Shown piece after piece: positions 1 to 7,953 of a DNA stretch of 64,000 nt; position 1 is the first letter of the stretch, and the number at the start of each line of letters is the position of its first letter. The translations under genes and the position numbers were made by a program. Source of the stretch: a virus; IMG/VR virus record IMGVR_UViG_3300009008_000005, positions 1 through 64,000 of that record. One strand, written 5' to 3'. The notes under the pieces are model-generated. The model made no database searches, was not told the origin of the DNA, and was given only the letters and a program-made list of their open reading frames with translations.

Positions 1-10
1 ACCCGGTTCA

Positions 11-979
11 TTACACTTCCTGGGACATCTGGGCGAGCATCAACTGTGTTGGTTTGGGTAGGCTTTCAAATACGGTACAGGGACTCTTCTCGAACTCCTT
101 GGCGAAGTCCGAAGACAGGCGGTCAGCAATTCCTGGGTCTTTGGCTAGACGGATGATGTCGGTGGAGGTCACTGCAATCTGCCCAAGATGGTAGAGCTTG
201 GGCTTCTCCTCCTTACCGTCCTTCTCTGTCGTAGTCTTGGGTGCAGCAGTCTTCGGCCGACCGTAGACGGTGTCGTACGGATTGGGGACAGTTGAGTCCC
301 ATAGACCAGTGACTCCGATCTTGTGGTCCATATCTTCGATGGCACCCACTAGGCCCGCTGGATCCATAGCGAACTTCGACATCTCTGAGAACATACCGGA
401 GCGGTCACCCTCAGGAACATGCATCATCCGGATCATTAGACCCTTCTGCAGGCTGTCCTGGTCTACGGACCTACCGAACCCGGGCGAAGCAGTCTTATAG
501 AACTCCATCCTGTCCTTCGGGGACAATGACATCGGATCTACAGCCCCTAGTCGGACCTCGGCTTCCTGTGCTTTGTCGGATGCGACCTTGGTCATCTTAG
601 CCTCCACTCCAGCAGGGATGGGAATTCTTGCCACCTCACCCATCGCAATTTTCTCCAAGGTAGGGAACTCCTCCACCCCGAAGTTCTTGCAGGATTCTTG
701 GATAGCACGAGCGGCAGTCTTCCGCAAACCTTCAGGTAGCTGGTGGCCTGTGCGAGAGAAATAGAACCCACTCAGCCAAGCATCAGCTCTGCTAGAGCAG
801 GCGAACTTCTTCAGCTCTGCCACACCGTCGTTGTAGTCAAGTGCCCAACCTTGTGAAGATGCTTCCGGGAATTGAGCCGTCTTCACGAACCCCGGCACCC
901 CACTGGAGGTAGGGAAGGACGCACGGAGAAGGCTTCCTCCATCGTCCGAGATATCGTAACAGGCGAATCTCCAATCCAT
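11..979 (-). CDS. Unknown phage protein, 322 aa
   Basis: Unrecognised soluble protein with no signal peptide or membrane segment. The ATG is preceded by a good SD (GAGAGGTGA), and a sigma70-like leftward promoter lies just upstream at 1001-1030. The tripeptide K-T-A occurs four times, and similar E-K-T-A strings appear near the C-terminus of the acetyltransferase (42494) and in the polyvalent protein (44445). The middle is rich in Asp, Met and Pro, and a Lys/Glu-rich linker lies around residues 245-265. It is transcribed away from the replication operon. A virion or packaging role is possible because the leftward genes of this window are mostly structural, but nothing in the sequence proves it. 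Confidence 0.75.
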   Translation of the reverse strand: MDWRFACYDISDDGGSLLRASFPTSSGVPGFVKTAQFPEASSQGWALDYNDGVAELKKFACSSRADAWLSGFYFSRTGHQLPEGLRKTAARAIQESCKNFGVEEFPTLEKIAMGEVARIPIPAGVEAKMTKVASDKAQEAEVRLGAVDPMSLSPKDRMEFYKTASPGFGRSVDQDSLQKGLMIRMMHVPEGDRSGMFSEMSKFAMDPAGLVGAIEDMDHKIGVTGLWDSTVPNPYDTVYGRPKTAAPKTTTEKDGKEEKPKLYHLGQIAVTSTDIIRLAKDPGIADRLSSDFAKEFEKSPCTVFESLPKPTQLMLAQMSQEV

Positions 980-1000
980 AACTTCACCTCTCTGCCTTAT

Positions 1001-1030
1001 ATGTTAGGGTGTTCGCACCTCCAGTGTCAA
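1001..1030 (-). promoter_or_regulatory. Leftward sigma70-like promoter for the 11-979 gene
   Basis: Read on the minus strand, TTGACA (1025-1030) is followed after 18 nt by TAACAT (1001-1006). The SD and ATG of the leftward gene follow within about 25 nt. The -35 lies in an 18-bp sequence that recurs at 48872-48889. Confidence 0.6.
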
Positions 1031-1033
1031 GGT
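1016..1033. repeat. 18-bp motif shared with 48872-48889
   Basis: CACCTCCAGTGTCAAGGT here and CACCTCCAGCGTCAAGGT at 48872 differ at one base. Both lie in the intergenic space between a leftward and a rightward gene. The ends (ACCT/AGGT) form a partial dyad. Here the motif contains the -35 of the leftward promoter. Confidence 0.6.
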
Positions 1034-1093
1034 GAGCCGGGTACTACTAAATCTAGGGGCTAGGCTTAGCCCACCCTACGGACCCCACCTACT

Positions 1094-1114
1094 CTACTAA
1101 GGGAACCTTAGTAG
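1094..1114. promoter_or_regulatory. Perfect 9-bp inverted repeat upstream of the replication operon promoter
   Basis: CTACTAAGG and CCTTAGTAG flank GAA. The dyad lies 22 bp upstream of the -35 of the rightward promoter at 1137. The position suits an operator. It could also form an RNA hairpin, but no T-run follows. Confidence 0.5.
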
Positions 1115-1136
1115 TTTGGTGAAGGCCTAAAATGTC

Positions 1137-1164
1137 TTGCAGTCGGACCTTTTCCTGGTATAAC
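1137..1164 (+). promoter_or_regulatory. Promoter of the replication operon
   Basis: TTGCAG (1137-1142), 16-nt spacer, TATAAC (1159-1164). The same TTGCA-N16-TATAAC layout is found at 61789-61816 before a regulator gene. Transcription should begin near 1171, downstream of the first available ATG (1132), so the first gene must use a later start. Confidence 0.6.
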
Positions 1165-1203
1165 GGAGAGTGTAGACTAAAACCACGTACTCAGGAGGAT
1201 TGC

Positions 1204-1416
1204 TTGGAGCAGATCGGACTAGGGCGTTTTATCGCCTCAATCGTGATTGAAGCCCTCGGGGCTGGCCTAGAGAAGGCCAAAGACATCGTCGAAGATGAGG
1301 ATGTCGAGCTGAATTTCAGTCGCAGGAAGGCTGAGGAACCTGAAGAAGAGATAGCGACGCTCGAAGAAGAGCTGGACGAAGAAGAGGTCGATGAGGACGG
1401 TGAAGAAGAGGCCTGA
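1204..1416 (+). CDS. Small acidic protein, first gene of the replication operon
   Basis: About 70 aa from a TTG start at 1204. The start is chosen because AGGAGG lies at 1193-1198, five bases upstream, and because the promoter at 1137-1164 would place the ATG at 1132 upstream of the transcript. Residues 1-25 could form an amphipathic helix (I-G-L-G-R-F-I-A-S-I-V-I-E-A). The C-terminal half is almost entirely Glu and Asp, resembling DNA-mimic or chaperone-like acidic tails. No family is recognised. It overlaps the helicase gene by 26 bp, implying coupled translation. If the ATG at 1132 is used the protein has 94 aa. Confidence 0.6.
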   Translation: MEQIGLGRFIASIVIEALGAGLEKAKDIVEDEDVELNFSRRKAEEPEEEIATLEEELDEEEVDEDGEEEA

Positions 1417-2806
1417 AGCTCTTCCTCCAGAGGAGCTTGAACCGGGAACTACTTACGTATCGTCATTCCTTTGGCTCCCACGGGCCAAGGTGAATGAGGC
1501 TGCTGTCCGATCTATCGCCACCTTCATGGTGGAGAACAAGAGGGCCCAGCAGCAGGAAGAGTTGACCCTGGTCGAGACTACACCGACGCATCTAGTGGTT
1601 CCTAGGGAGCTGTTCGAAGATGAGCAGCTCCCGGAACCCGTTGTTAGGTATCAGAGCAAAGCTCCAGACGTGAAGTTCGAGGAGAACATTGAACTCTGGC
1701 CTAACCAGAGGAACGGATGGAGGGCTCTGCGCAAGGCAGACAAGGGAATCCTGAACCTGGCTTGCGGTCGTGGGAAGACTGTGCTGGCGCTGAAGAAGAT
1801 CGCCTACGAAGGGAAGCCAGCAGCGATCGTAGTAGACAAGACAGCACTCCTTGAGCAGTGGAAGCTGGAAGCTACAAAGCACCTCGGCATCAAGGAAAGA
1901 GACATCGGGATCATCCAGGAGGACAGGTTCGAGTGGGACCGTCCCTTCGTGATCGCATCTATCCACTCTCTCGTGAATAGGGTGAAAGCTGGTGAGGTCC
2001 CGTGGGCGATGCGGGAACACTTCGGTATCGTCGTTTTCGATGAGGTGCACCACCTGTCTGCACCGACCTTCATTCTTACTGCACCCCTCTTCTTGAACTC
2101 ACGCATAGGTCTCAGTGCTACACCCACCCGACAGGATGGTCTGGAAGTACTGTACATGTCCCACCTGGGTGAGGTGTTCCACTCCGATCTCAGGCAACAG
2201 CTTACCCCGAACATCTTCTTCATTGAGACGGATACACAGATCCGGACCATCGATGACCAGAAGGACGTGCAGGACTGCACCGGGGAGCTGAACATCCCTA
2301 GGATGCGGAACTGGATGGGTAAGCAGATGTCCCGCAACAGGCTGATCCTTGCACAGATCAAGGAAGCTATGGATAAGGGACGCAACATCCTGGCCCTCAG
2401 TCACTCTAAGGATCAGGTAGAACTCCTGAACTCACTGGTACCCAGGTCCGGTATCATCACCAGTGACATCAGGCAGAAGGATAGGCTTCAGATGCTTCGT
2501 GATAGGCAGGTCACTTTTGCTATCACGGACATTGCAAAGGAGGGCCTCGACCACAAGGACCTGGACACCGTATTTTTCCTAACCCCGTTCTCCGACGAGA
2601 ACATGCTCCAGCAGGGTATAGGAAGGGCGTTACGAAAGAAGGCAGGAAAGAAAACTCCAGTGGTTGTATTCTTCTGGGACAGGCAGATCCGCCCAGCAGA
2701 CCACATGTGTAAAAGCCTTATGAGGGAGATGAAACGCCGTGACTGGAAGTATAGAAAGTTGCTCGCCGGGAAAAAGCCCCGCAGAGCTGGTCAAAGACCT
2801 ACATAG
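1391..2806 (+). CDS. SF2 DNA helicase (UvsW/RAD25-like)
   Basis: A 471-aa ATP-dependent helicase that probably unwinds branched DNA during replication or recombination. Visible motifs in order: a Q-x-x-G-W region near residue 105, Walker A A-C-G-R-G-K-T (about 124-130), Walker B in DEVH form V-V-F-D-E-V-H-H (about 215-222), motif III G-L-S-A-T-P-T-R-Q-D-G (about 238-248), and motif VI Q-G-I-G-R-A-L-R-K (about 408-416). Length and arrangement fit phage SF2 helicases such as T4 UvsW and the type III restriction ResIII group. It is the second gene of the replication operon and overlaps both neighbours. All catalytic motifs are intact. Confidence 0.92.
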   Translation: MRTVKKRPEALPPEELEPGTTYVSSFLWLPRAKVNEAAVRSIATFMVENKRAQQQEELTLVETTPTHLVVPRELFEDEQLPEPVVRYQSKAPDVKFEENIELWPNQRNGWRALRKADKGILNLACGRGKTVLALKKIAYEGKPAAIVVDKTALLEQWKLEATKHLGIKERDIGIIQEDRFEWDRPFVIASIHSLVNRVKAGEVPWAMREHFGIVVFDEVHHLSAPTFILTAPLFLNSRIGLSATPTRQDGLEVLYMSHLGEVFHSDLRQQLTPNIFFIETDTQIRTIDDQKDVQDCTGELNIPRMRNWMGKQMSRNRLILAQIKEAMDKGRNILALSHSKDQVELLNSLVPRSGIITSDIRQKDRLQMLRDRQVTFAITDIAKEGLDHKDLDTVFFLTPFSDENMLQQGIGRALRKKAGKKTPVVVFFWDRQIRPADHMCKSLMREMKRRDWKYRKLLAGKKPRRAGQRPT

Positions 2807-3389
2807 GGATTGGTCCGCCTGTTCGAGGTGTATCTACGCCACGAAGCGAATCTCGGTAGTCCTTGGTGAAGGACCCGTCCCTTGTCCAATAGCCATTGTA
2901 GGCGAAGCCCCTGGGCGTGAAGAGAACGTGCAGGGTAAACCCTTCGTCGGGTCCCACGGAGAGATCCTGGACCTGATGTTATCCGCTGCCGACCGTACGA
3001 GAGAAGACGTCTTCCTGACCAACACCGTATGCTGCAAGACTCCGGACAGCGAGGACCCCGTAAAGGAAGCCTTGGCTGCATGTAGGCCACGGATGATGGA
3101 AGAGATATACCTCGTCGACCCTGTCGTGATTATCACGCTGGGGAAGGTGGCCACAACCTACTTCTTAGGGAAGCACCGGCTCCCCGATGTAGTAGGGAAG
3201 ATGTACCCCGTGGAACTCCCTGGGAGGGTCACGCCGTGGAAGACAACAGTTCTTCCGACGTGGCACCCGGAGAAGATTCTCCGTGAGGGTATGTCGGCTG
3301 CGCTAGCCGACGATGTTTTCAGGCATATGTGCCTTGGTTTCGAAACCGCAGACATACACCGGGAGGTAGCTTATGAAGAAATTGACTGA
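2739..3389 (+). CDS. Uracil-DNA glycosylase, family 4-like
   Basis: A 216-aa protein of the uracil-DNA glycosylase superfamily, closest to the Fe-S family 4/SPO1-type enzymes, which remove uracil from DNA. Motif I is I-V-G-E-A-P-G-R-E-E-N-V-Q-G-K-P-F-V-G, with the usual G-x-L and T-N-x-V-x-C-K continuation. The closing motif is T-W-H-P-E-K-I-L. Cysteines at C-S-R-C near residue 28, a cysteine after T-N-T-V and another at A-A-C-R could bind an Fe-S cluster. The start is GTG, with GGGAG about 12 nt upstream inside the helicase gene. It lies within the replication operon, so it may act in repair or in excluding uracil DNA. Fe-S ligation is inferred. Confidence 0.85.
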   Translation: MTGSIESCSPGKSPAELVKDLHRDWSACSRCIYATKRISVVLGEGPVPCPIAIVGEAPGREENVQGKPFVGSHGEILDLMLSAADRTREDVFLTNTVCCKTPDSEDPVKEALAACRPRMMEEIYLVDPVVIITLGKVATTYFLGKHRLPDVVGKMYPVELPGRVTPWKTTVLPTWHPEKILREGMSAALADDVFRHMCLGFETADIHREVAYEEID

Positions 3390-3783
3390 GATCTCGTGGG
3401 CCCAATTCGATAAGGCCCAGAAGGACCTGAAGGACTTCGAGGAGAACCATCCAAAACTCCTTGTGATTCTAAGGGCCCTGGTTGAAGAGTACAACAAGGC
3501 CATCGTGAACATGGATCACGCCCTTCGTAGCGAGGTAAGCGGAAGGTCTGAAACTGGTCCGTTCTCCACGCATGCCAGGACTGTCACGAAGATCGATCTG
3601 GACACCTTGATCCTCAAGGCCCCGAAGGTTCTTCTGGAGCCGGGTGTGGTGTCCAGGGTGAACCCCGGTAACACCATCGCTGCGTGCGAACGGACTAAGC
3701 TGAAGAGGTTGGTGGGTGAGATCGCTACGAAGTCCACTGGTCTGGCCATCTCCAAGCCCGATAAGCTGAACTTGGAATGGTAG
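3373..3783 (+). CDS. Unknown protein, 136 aa
   Basis: Unrecognised soluble protein. The ATG at 3373 has SD GGGAGG and overlaps the end of the glycosylase gene. The N-terminal half is helical and charged (K-A-Q-K-D-L-K-D-F-E-E-N-H-P-K), possibly a short coiled coil. The C-terminal half is basic. Its conserved position in the operon suggests an accessory role in replication, without direct evidence. Confidence 0.75.
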   Translation: MKKLTEISWAQFDKAQKDLKDFEENHPKLLVILRALVEEYNKAIVNMDHALRSEVSGRSETGPFSTHARTVTKIDLDTLILKAPKVLLEPGVVSRVNPGNTIAACERTKLKRLVGEIATKSTGLAISKPDKLNLEW

Positions 3784-3809
3784 GCGCAGCTGTAACAAGG
3801 AGGGCGCAA

Positions 3810-4160
3810 GTGTCATCTAACCAGAAACAAGATCTGTCCGCAGAGTGGAGGGCCAAGAGGAATGAACTCCTCACCGAACTTGCAGACGGTGAAGCCGACG
3901 TGAACGTCCGAGCAGGCAGTGTGACCACACGGAAGTACTACGTGAAGAACCAGTTCGGCCAGACGGATGACGTCTTCGTGCGGGTCGAGTACTCCGCTGC
4001 AGTAACCTTGAAATGCCCCCAGACCGACGATGGTATTGCTCAGGCCAAGACCATTGCATCTGAGCTGGCCATGAAACACCACGTCCAGTGTATGGAAGAA
4101 CTGGAGGTCAACGTAATGGCCTACCTCAAGGGTGAGGGTGTGGACGTAGACGATGCGTAA
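3810..4160 (+). CDS. Unknown protein, 116 aa
   Basis: The GTG start at 3810 is preferred over the in-frame ATG at 3777 because AAGGAGG lies at 3797-3803. The N-terminal 30 residues are charged and helical. They are followed by a region with alternating beta character (K-Y-Y-V-K-N ... V-F-V-R-V-E-Y). Family not recognised. It overlaps the next gene by 8 bp. Confidence 0.75.
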   Translation: MSSNQKQDLSAEWRAKRNELLTELADGEADVNVRAGSVTTRKYYVKNQFGQTDDVFVRVEYSAAVTLKCPQTDDGIAQAKTIASELAMKHHVQCMEELEVNVMAYLKGEGVDVDDA

Positions 4161-4539
4161 AGCACGCATAGGGGATGTCTCTGTACGGGTAACGGAGCTG
4201 ACGCTGACGAGCGGCTCCGTTCCCGGCTCTTACCACGGGAGGGTGAAGTACGCCGTAGCGCCAGACAGGGGCACAGAGGTGATGATCACTGAGCAGCCCG
4301 TACCGCCTGAGATCTACAAGTACGTGGAGAAGCTCATTGAGATGTTGGAGGAACGCTTTGTGGAGGGGGGAAACCTCTTCCGACTTACGGAGGTCGGCAA
4401 GGAGCCGGAAGACGTAGAAACCTTTGGGGAACTAAGCTTCCTCATTCCAGTTGAAGATGAAGGGGATGCCGATGAGTGCATGGGGACTACAGCTGATCAG
4501 CTCGATCCTGACAGCGGAGGACCCGAAGGCGGCGTATGA
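4153..4539 (+). CDS. Unknown protein, 128 aa
   Basis: Unrecognised. The N-terminal half has beta character with many Val and Thr, followed by a helix (Y-K-Y-V-E-K-L-I-E-M-L-E-E-R-F). The C-terminal 35 residues are acidic and probably disordered. The last 68 bases overlap the start of the DnaB-like helicase gene. This suggests translational coupling, and the gene could encode a helicase partner or loader. That role is inference from position only. Confidence 0.7.
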   Translation: MRKARIGDVSVRVTELTLTSGSVPGSYHGRVKYAVAPDRGTEVMITEQPVPPEIYKYVEKLIEMLEERFVEGGNLFRLTEVGKEPEDVETFGELSFLIPVEDEGDADECMGTTADQLDPDSGGPEGGV

Positions 4540-5899
4540 CCTCGCCGTAAAGGCAGGCATCTCCCCAAGGGTCCTACTAAATTTTGAAGCAAGAGCTGCT
4601 CTACAGAAGATAAAGGACTTCCACGACCGGCCTACGCAGTTCGGTCGAATCCCTTCAGTCGAGAGGCTAATGGTGGACTGTCCTCGTCTCGTACTACCAC
4701 AGGCGAAGGACACCATCGAGGATCTGTGTGAGTCAGTCCAATCAGAATACTTGAAAGCAAGCATCAGGGACTTCCGGGACAAGCTGGATGAATCCATCGT
4801 CGATACGGACCCACGAGAAGTTATCGACATGATGCGTAACGAAGTCCTGACCCTGGCCAAGGAACTCGTCACAGAAAGTGATGAGGACTTCGGCGCAGGT
4901 TTCCAGGATGGTCTAGCAGAGCACATACACGCCATGTCTTCTGCGGATGGACTGTTGGGTATCCCATGGCCCTGGGAAGAGATGAATGAAGCGACCCAGG
5001 GGATCTGCCCAGGTGACCTAATCCTGTGGTATGGGATCCCGAAGAGCATGAAGACATGGATCGGACTGTACGTCTGCACGTGGCTCTTCCTAAAGGGCTA
5101 CAAGGTGTTGGTGTACTCCAGGGAAATGACCTACAGGATCATGAGGCTGCGCTGCGGATCGATCCTGGCCTCTGTGGACTACACAAGGCTGAAGAGAAAC
5201 CAGCTTACTCCATTGGAGTGGGCTCGCATAGACAAGGCGATCCAGCTTCTGGAACACCCCGAGTGCGGGCACATGATGTTCACACGGAACAGTAACCCCG
5301 ATGGATCCGCTGCTGGTGTCCAGGCTCTCCGCATGAAGGTAGACGCCTACGAGCCAGACTTCATCATGCTGGACAGCGCCTACCTGATGTCAAACGACCG
5401 CACAGGTGAGTCCAGCATGAAGTGGAATGACCTTTCGGCTATCAGCCAAGATGTGAAGCAGATGATCCTGGCCTCCAACATCCCCACGATGTTGGTCTGG
5501 CAGGAGTCCGAACGACTCTCCATGAAGTATGGGAAGGCTGGACGTGGTACAGCCTCTCTCGCCCTCGCAACACAACTGGTCTACGACGCAGACCTTGCAG
5601 TCAAGATCGTCTACAACCACGGCCTGAGTAAGGCATCACTGCACCTAGCGGCTGCGAGGGAGACCGAGTTTGACGGACTCACCATCAACGCATGTGCAGG
5701 CTACGACTTCACCTTCTCCAGCCTCGACCTACTCCACAACGGGGAGGAAGAGTCTGTCGGTGGAGGACTACCAGAAACGAAACCGTCGTCCCAACAGATG
5801 GCGGAGCTACAGAACATGTTCAGGAACTCGGTCGCACTCCAAGGTAGAGGTGCGGCGGAACCTGTAGAAGAGGTAGAAGAAGATGAGCCTGAGGAGTGA
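4472..5899 (+). CDS. Replicative DNA helicase, DnaB-like
   Basis: A 475-aa replicative helicase of the DnaB/RecA-fold group that unwinds the fork ahead of the polymerase. The N-terminal 150 residues are helical, as in DnaB. The ATPase domain begins near residue 170 (G-L-L-G-I-P-W-P-W-E-E-M-N). The P-loop reads Y-G-I-P-K-S-M-K-T, so the glycine before Lys-Thr in the usual GxxxxGK[ST] is methionine. Walker B is D-F-I-M-L-D-S. The acidic C-terminus (V-E-E-V-E-E-D-E-P-E-E) is a likely protein-binding tail. The ATG at 4472 is chosen over TTG 4451 because AAGGGG sits six bases upstream. The primase gene follows with a 17-bp overlap. Confidence 0.87.
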   Translation: MSAWGLQLISSILTAEDPKAAYDLAVKAGISPRVLLNFEARAALQKIKDFHDRPTQFGRIPSVERLMVDCPRLVLPQAKDTIEDLCESVQSEYLKASIRDFRDKLDESIVDTDPREVIDMMRNEVLTLAKELVTESDEDFGAGFQDGLAEHIHAMSSADGLLGIPWPWEEMNEATQGICPGDLILWYGIPKSMKTWIGLYVCTWLFLKGYKVLVYSREMTYRIMRLRCGSILASVDYTRLKRNQLTPLEWARIDKAIQLLEHPECGHMMFTRNSNPDGSAAGVQALRMKVDAYEPDFIMLDSAYLMSNDRTGESSMKWNDLSAISQDVKQMILASNIPTMLVWQESERLSMKYGKAGRGTASLALATQLVYDADLAVKIVYNHGLSKASLHLAAARETEFDGLTINACAGYDFTFSSLDLLHNGEEESVGGGLPETKPSSQQMAELQNMFRNSVALQGRGAAEPVEEVEEDEPEE

Positions 5900-6860
5900 C
5901 ATCGTACACGTCGCCTCCCAGTTCATGAGAATCGGGGGGAGCCCTAATGGGAACAACGTCCCCTTCCATTGCCCCTTCCACAAGGGTGGACGGGAAACCA
6001 AGCCGTCGTTCTATCTCTACGTTGGGCCACCTGATGGCCGTAGGTCCCCAGGTATGGGGTTCTGCCACACGTGCAACGAGGGCTGGACGCTAAAGACAAT
6101 CCTAAGGAATCTGAGAGTACCGGGTAACCTGATCGATGAGATCGTGAAGGATCTACCTGTGGTAGCGCCGAAGAGAACTGTGGTCTCACAGGTTCGAAGA
6201 CTCAACTTCGACAACCCTCACCTCCCTGAAGAGCTACTGGGTATCTATGACTGGTGTCCTACCTCGATGCTGAACATAGGGTTCCCTAAGGAACTCCTGC
6301 ACGAGTATGAGATCGGGTTTGACAAGTCGATGCGCCGTATCACATTCCCCCTCCGGGACCACATGGGTAACCTCATTGGGATCTCCGGTAGAGCAATGTC
6401 TGAGTATGCGCACCCCAAGTACTACTTCTACACGGACGAAGAACTAGGAGAGGCCTGCCCTGGGTACAAGCTACACAAGGGACGGTCGATGTGGAACTTC
6501 CATCGGTTCTATGCCACCAGCCTGGAGATGGATGTGCCGTACCTAGTTATCGTGGAGGGTTTCAAGCAGGCTCTTTGGCTGGTGAAGGCTGGGTACAAGA
6601 ATGTCGTAAGCGTCATGGGATCCTACCTGACCGAGGAGCAGGCAACTCTGCTGCTCAGGACAGGGGCGAAACTCTACCTCTTCCTGGACAATGACCTGCC
6701 GGGTAGGAAGGCAACGAAGAAGGTCGTGAGTATGCTAAGAAAGCAGACTCCCGAGGTATATGAAGTGCAGTACCCAGAAGGTACTGACGGGCTGTCTCCG
6801 GATGATTTTCCGGAAGATGAACTACAAAACATTCTTATGGAGGCAATCAATGGCTCGTAA
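5883..6860 (+). CDS. DNA primase, DnaG-like
   Basis: A 325-aa primase that makes RNA primers for the lagging strand. An N-terminal zinc-binding domain of CHC2 type is visible (C-P-F-H-K-G-G, then F-C-H-T-C-N-E-G-W). A TOPRIM domain follows: V-I-V-E-G-F-K-Q-A with its catalytic Glu near residue 224, and L-F-L-D-N-D-L-P-G-R-K-A near 265 with the metal-binding D-x-D. It is shorter than bacterial DnaG because the C-terminal helicase-binding domain is absent. It overlaps the upstream helicase gene by 17 bp and the next gene by 11 bp. Confidence 0.92.
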   Translation: MSLRSDIVHVASQFMRIGGSPNGNNVPFHCPFHKGGRETKPSFYLYVGPPDGRRSPGMGFCHTCNEGWTLKTILRNLRVPGNLIDEIVKDLPVVAPKRTVVSQVRRLNFDNPHLPEELLGIYDWCPTSMLNIGFPKELLHEYEIGFDKSMRRITFPLRDHMGNLIGISGRAMSEYAHPKYYFYTDEELGEACPGYKLHKGRSMWNFHRFYATSLEMDVPYLVIVEGFKQALWLVKAGYKNVVSVMGSYLTEEQATLLLRTGAKLYLFLDNDLPGRKATKKVVSMLRKQTPEVYEVQYPEGTDGLSPDDFPEDELQNILMEAINGS

Positions 6861-7920
6861 ACCCTATGACATGCGTGCGTTCCGAGACAAGTACCAGCAG
6901 GAGTCGGCCCGGATCCAGGCACGTAGACCCCAAAGTGGCAAGTTCGAGATTCCTGCCTGGAAGATGCGAATGGACAAGCTGCGGCTGGACAAAGAAGGGA
7001 CCTTGGTTCACATCTTCGCAGGGAACTACGAAGGGTGGCCGTTCTTCGAGTTCTGGGAGGCCTGGATAAAGGTGAAAGGTCGGCCCCGCCAGATCCTCTG
7101 CAACTGCGCAGGTGGCTCCACGGACAAGAACTGTGTCCTCTGCCACTATGAGAGGGAAGAGGAGAACCCTGCCTACATCCCGAAGCTCAGGGTGGCTGTC
7201 AACGCCATCGAACTGGCCACCTTCCACAAGGTGCAGCGTACGGCCAAGAGCGGTCGTCCCTACACCGTACTAGAGAAATGTAAGGGAACTAACGAGCTGG
7301 GGCACAATCGGTGCGAGTACTGCGACAGCCGTACACCCACGACCTTCGGACGGAAGGTGTTCCTGAGCCTGGGGAAGGGGTACTGGGAAAGCCTGAACGG
7401 CATCTCTGAGCAGATCAGCCGTATCTGCAAGAACTGTGGAGGGAAGATCTTCGTCCTGAAGTACAGCTGCGGTGAGTGCGGAGAGGTCTTCGCAGATCCT
7501 TCGGCCAAGACCGTGTCGGACGAAGAGTTCGCCATGTTCGAGAGCGAGAAGATCTCCTGTCCCAACTGTGGGCACACAGACTACGCCGACAAGGAAGAGC
7601 AGTGCTACAAGCGTGGCGAAGATGCGAAGCTCGTTCCGTCATGTGACAACACGGAAGCCTGCAACCTCTTCGACATGCCCATCCAGTTGGGTATCGCTGG
7701 AGACGGTCCTACTAGCAGCATGGTCCTCCAGACCAAGGAAGAGGACCTGAAATTCCAGGCCATGGACCCGAGAGTGGTCGACATGGCGCATCCCTATGAC
7801 TTCGACAAGTTCCTGGGCAGTATGCCCTGCGAGGAGCAGGCGGAGATCATGGACAAGCCGAACCCCTTTGAGGGTAAGGAAGATGACTCTGGAGACGGAG
7901 AGGACGTTGAGATCTACTAA
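6850..7920 (+). CDS. Cysteine-rich zinc-ribbon protein, possible ssDNA-binding protein
   Basis: A 356-aa protein. The start at 6850 is set by GGAGG six bases upstream; a longer frame from 6760 lies inside the primase gene. Several cysteine pairs are visible: C-N-C-A-G-G with C-V-L-C-H, C-E-Y-C, C-K-N-C-G-G with C-G-E-C-G, and C-P-N-C-G-H with two later Cys. Together these suggest three or four zinc ribbons. The N-terminal 80 residues contain aromatic residues (W-P-F-F-E-F-W-E-A-W). The C-terminus is acidic, as in ssDNA-binding proteins. Lying between primase and polymerase, a single-strand-binding role is the best guess. The family is not recognised with certainty. Confidence 0.75.
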   Translation: MARKPYDMRAFRDKYQQESARIQARRPQSGKFEIPAWKMRMDKLRLDKEGTLVHIFAGNYEGWPFFEFWEAWIKVKGRPRQILCNCAGGSTDKNCVLCHYEREEENPAYIPKLRVAVNAIELATFHKVQRTAKSGRPYTVLEKCKGTNELGHNRCEYCDSRTPTTFGRKVFLSLGKGYWESLNGISEQISRICKNCGGKIFVLKYSCGECGEVFADPSAKTVSDEEFAMFESEKISCPNCGHTDYADKEEQCYKRGEDAKLVPSCDNTEACNLFDMPIQLGIAGDGPTSSMVLQTKEEDLKFQAMDPRVVDMAHPYDFDKFLGSMPCEEQAEIMDKPNPFEGKEDDSGDGEDVEIY

Positions 7921-7921
7921 G

Positions 7922-7940
7922 AGTATTTCGTTGAAATACT
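7922..7940 (+). repeat. Palindrome copy 1 (AGTATTTC-GTT-GAAATACT)
   Basis: Perfect 8-bp arms around a 3-nt centre. It starts one base after the TAA of the upstream gene and ends just before the SD of the polymerase gene, so it could affect polA expression at DNA or RNA level. Confidence 0.85.
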
Positions 7941-7953
7941 TTGAGGCAGCGTG

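Noticed and set aside
1016-1033. Identity with known mycobacteriophage stoperators
   Set aside because: Only the string TGTCAAG is shared; the rest differs and only two copies were seen.
1132-1203. ATG start giving a 94-aa first protein
   Set aside because: The promoter -10 lies within this stretch and TTG 1204 has a perfect SD, so the upstream part is probably not translated.
6760-6849. Longer start for the zinc-ribbon protein
   Set aside because: It lies inside the primase gene and lacks an SD, while ATG 6850 has GGAGG.
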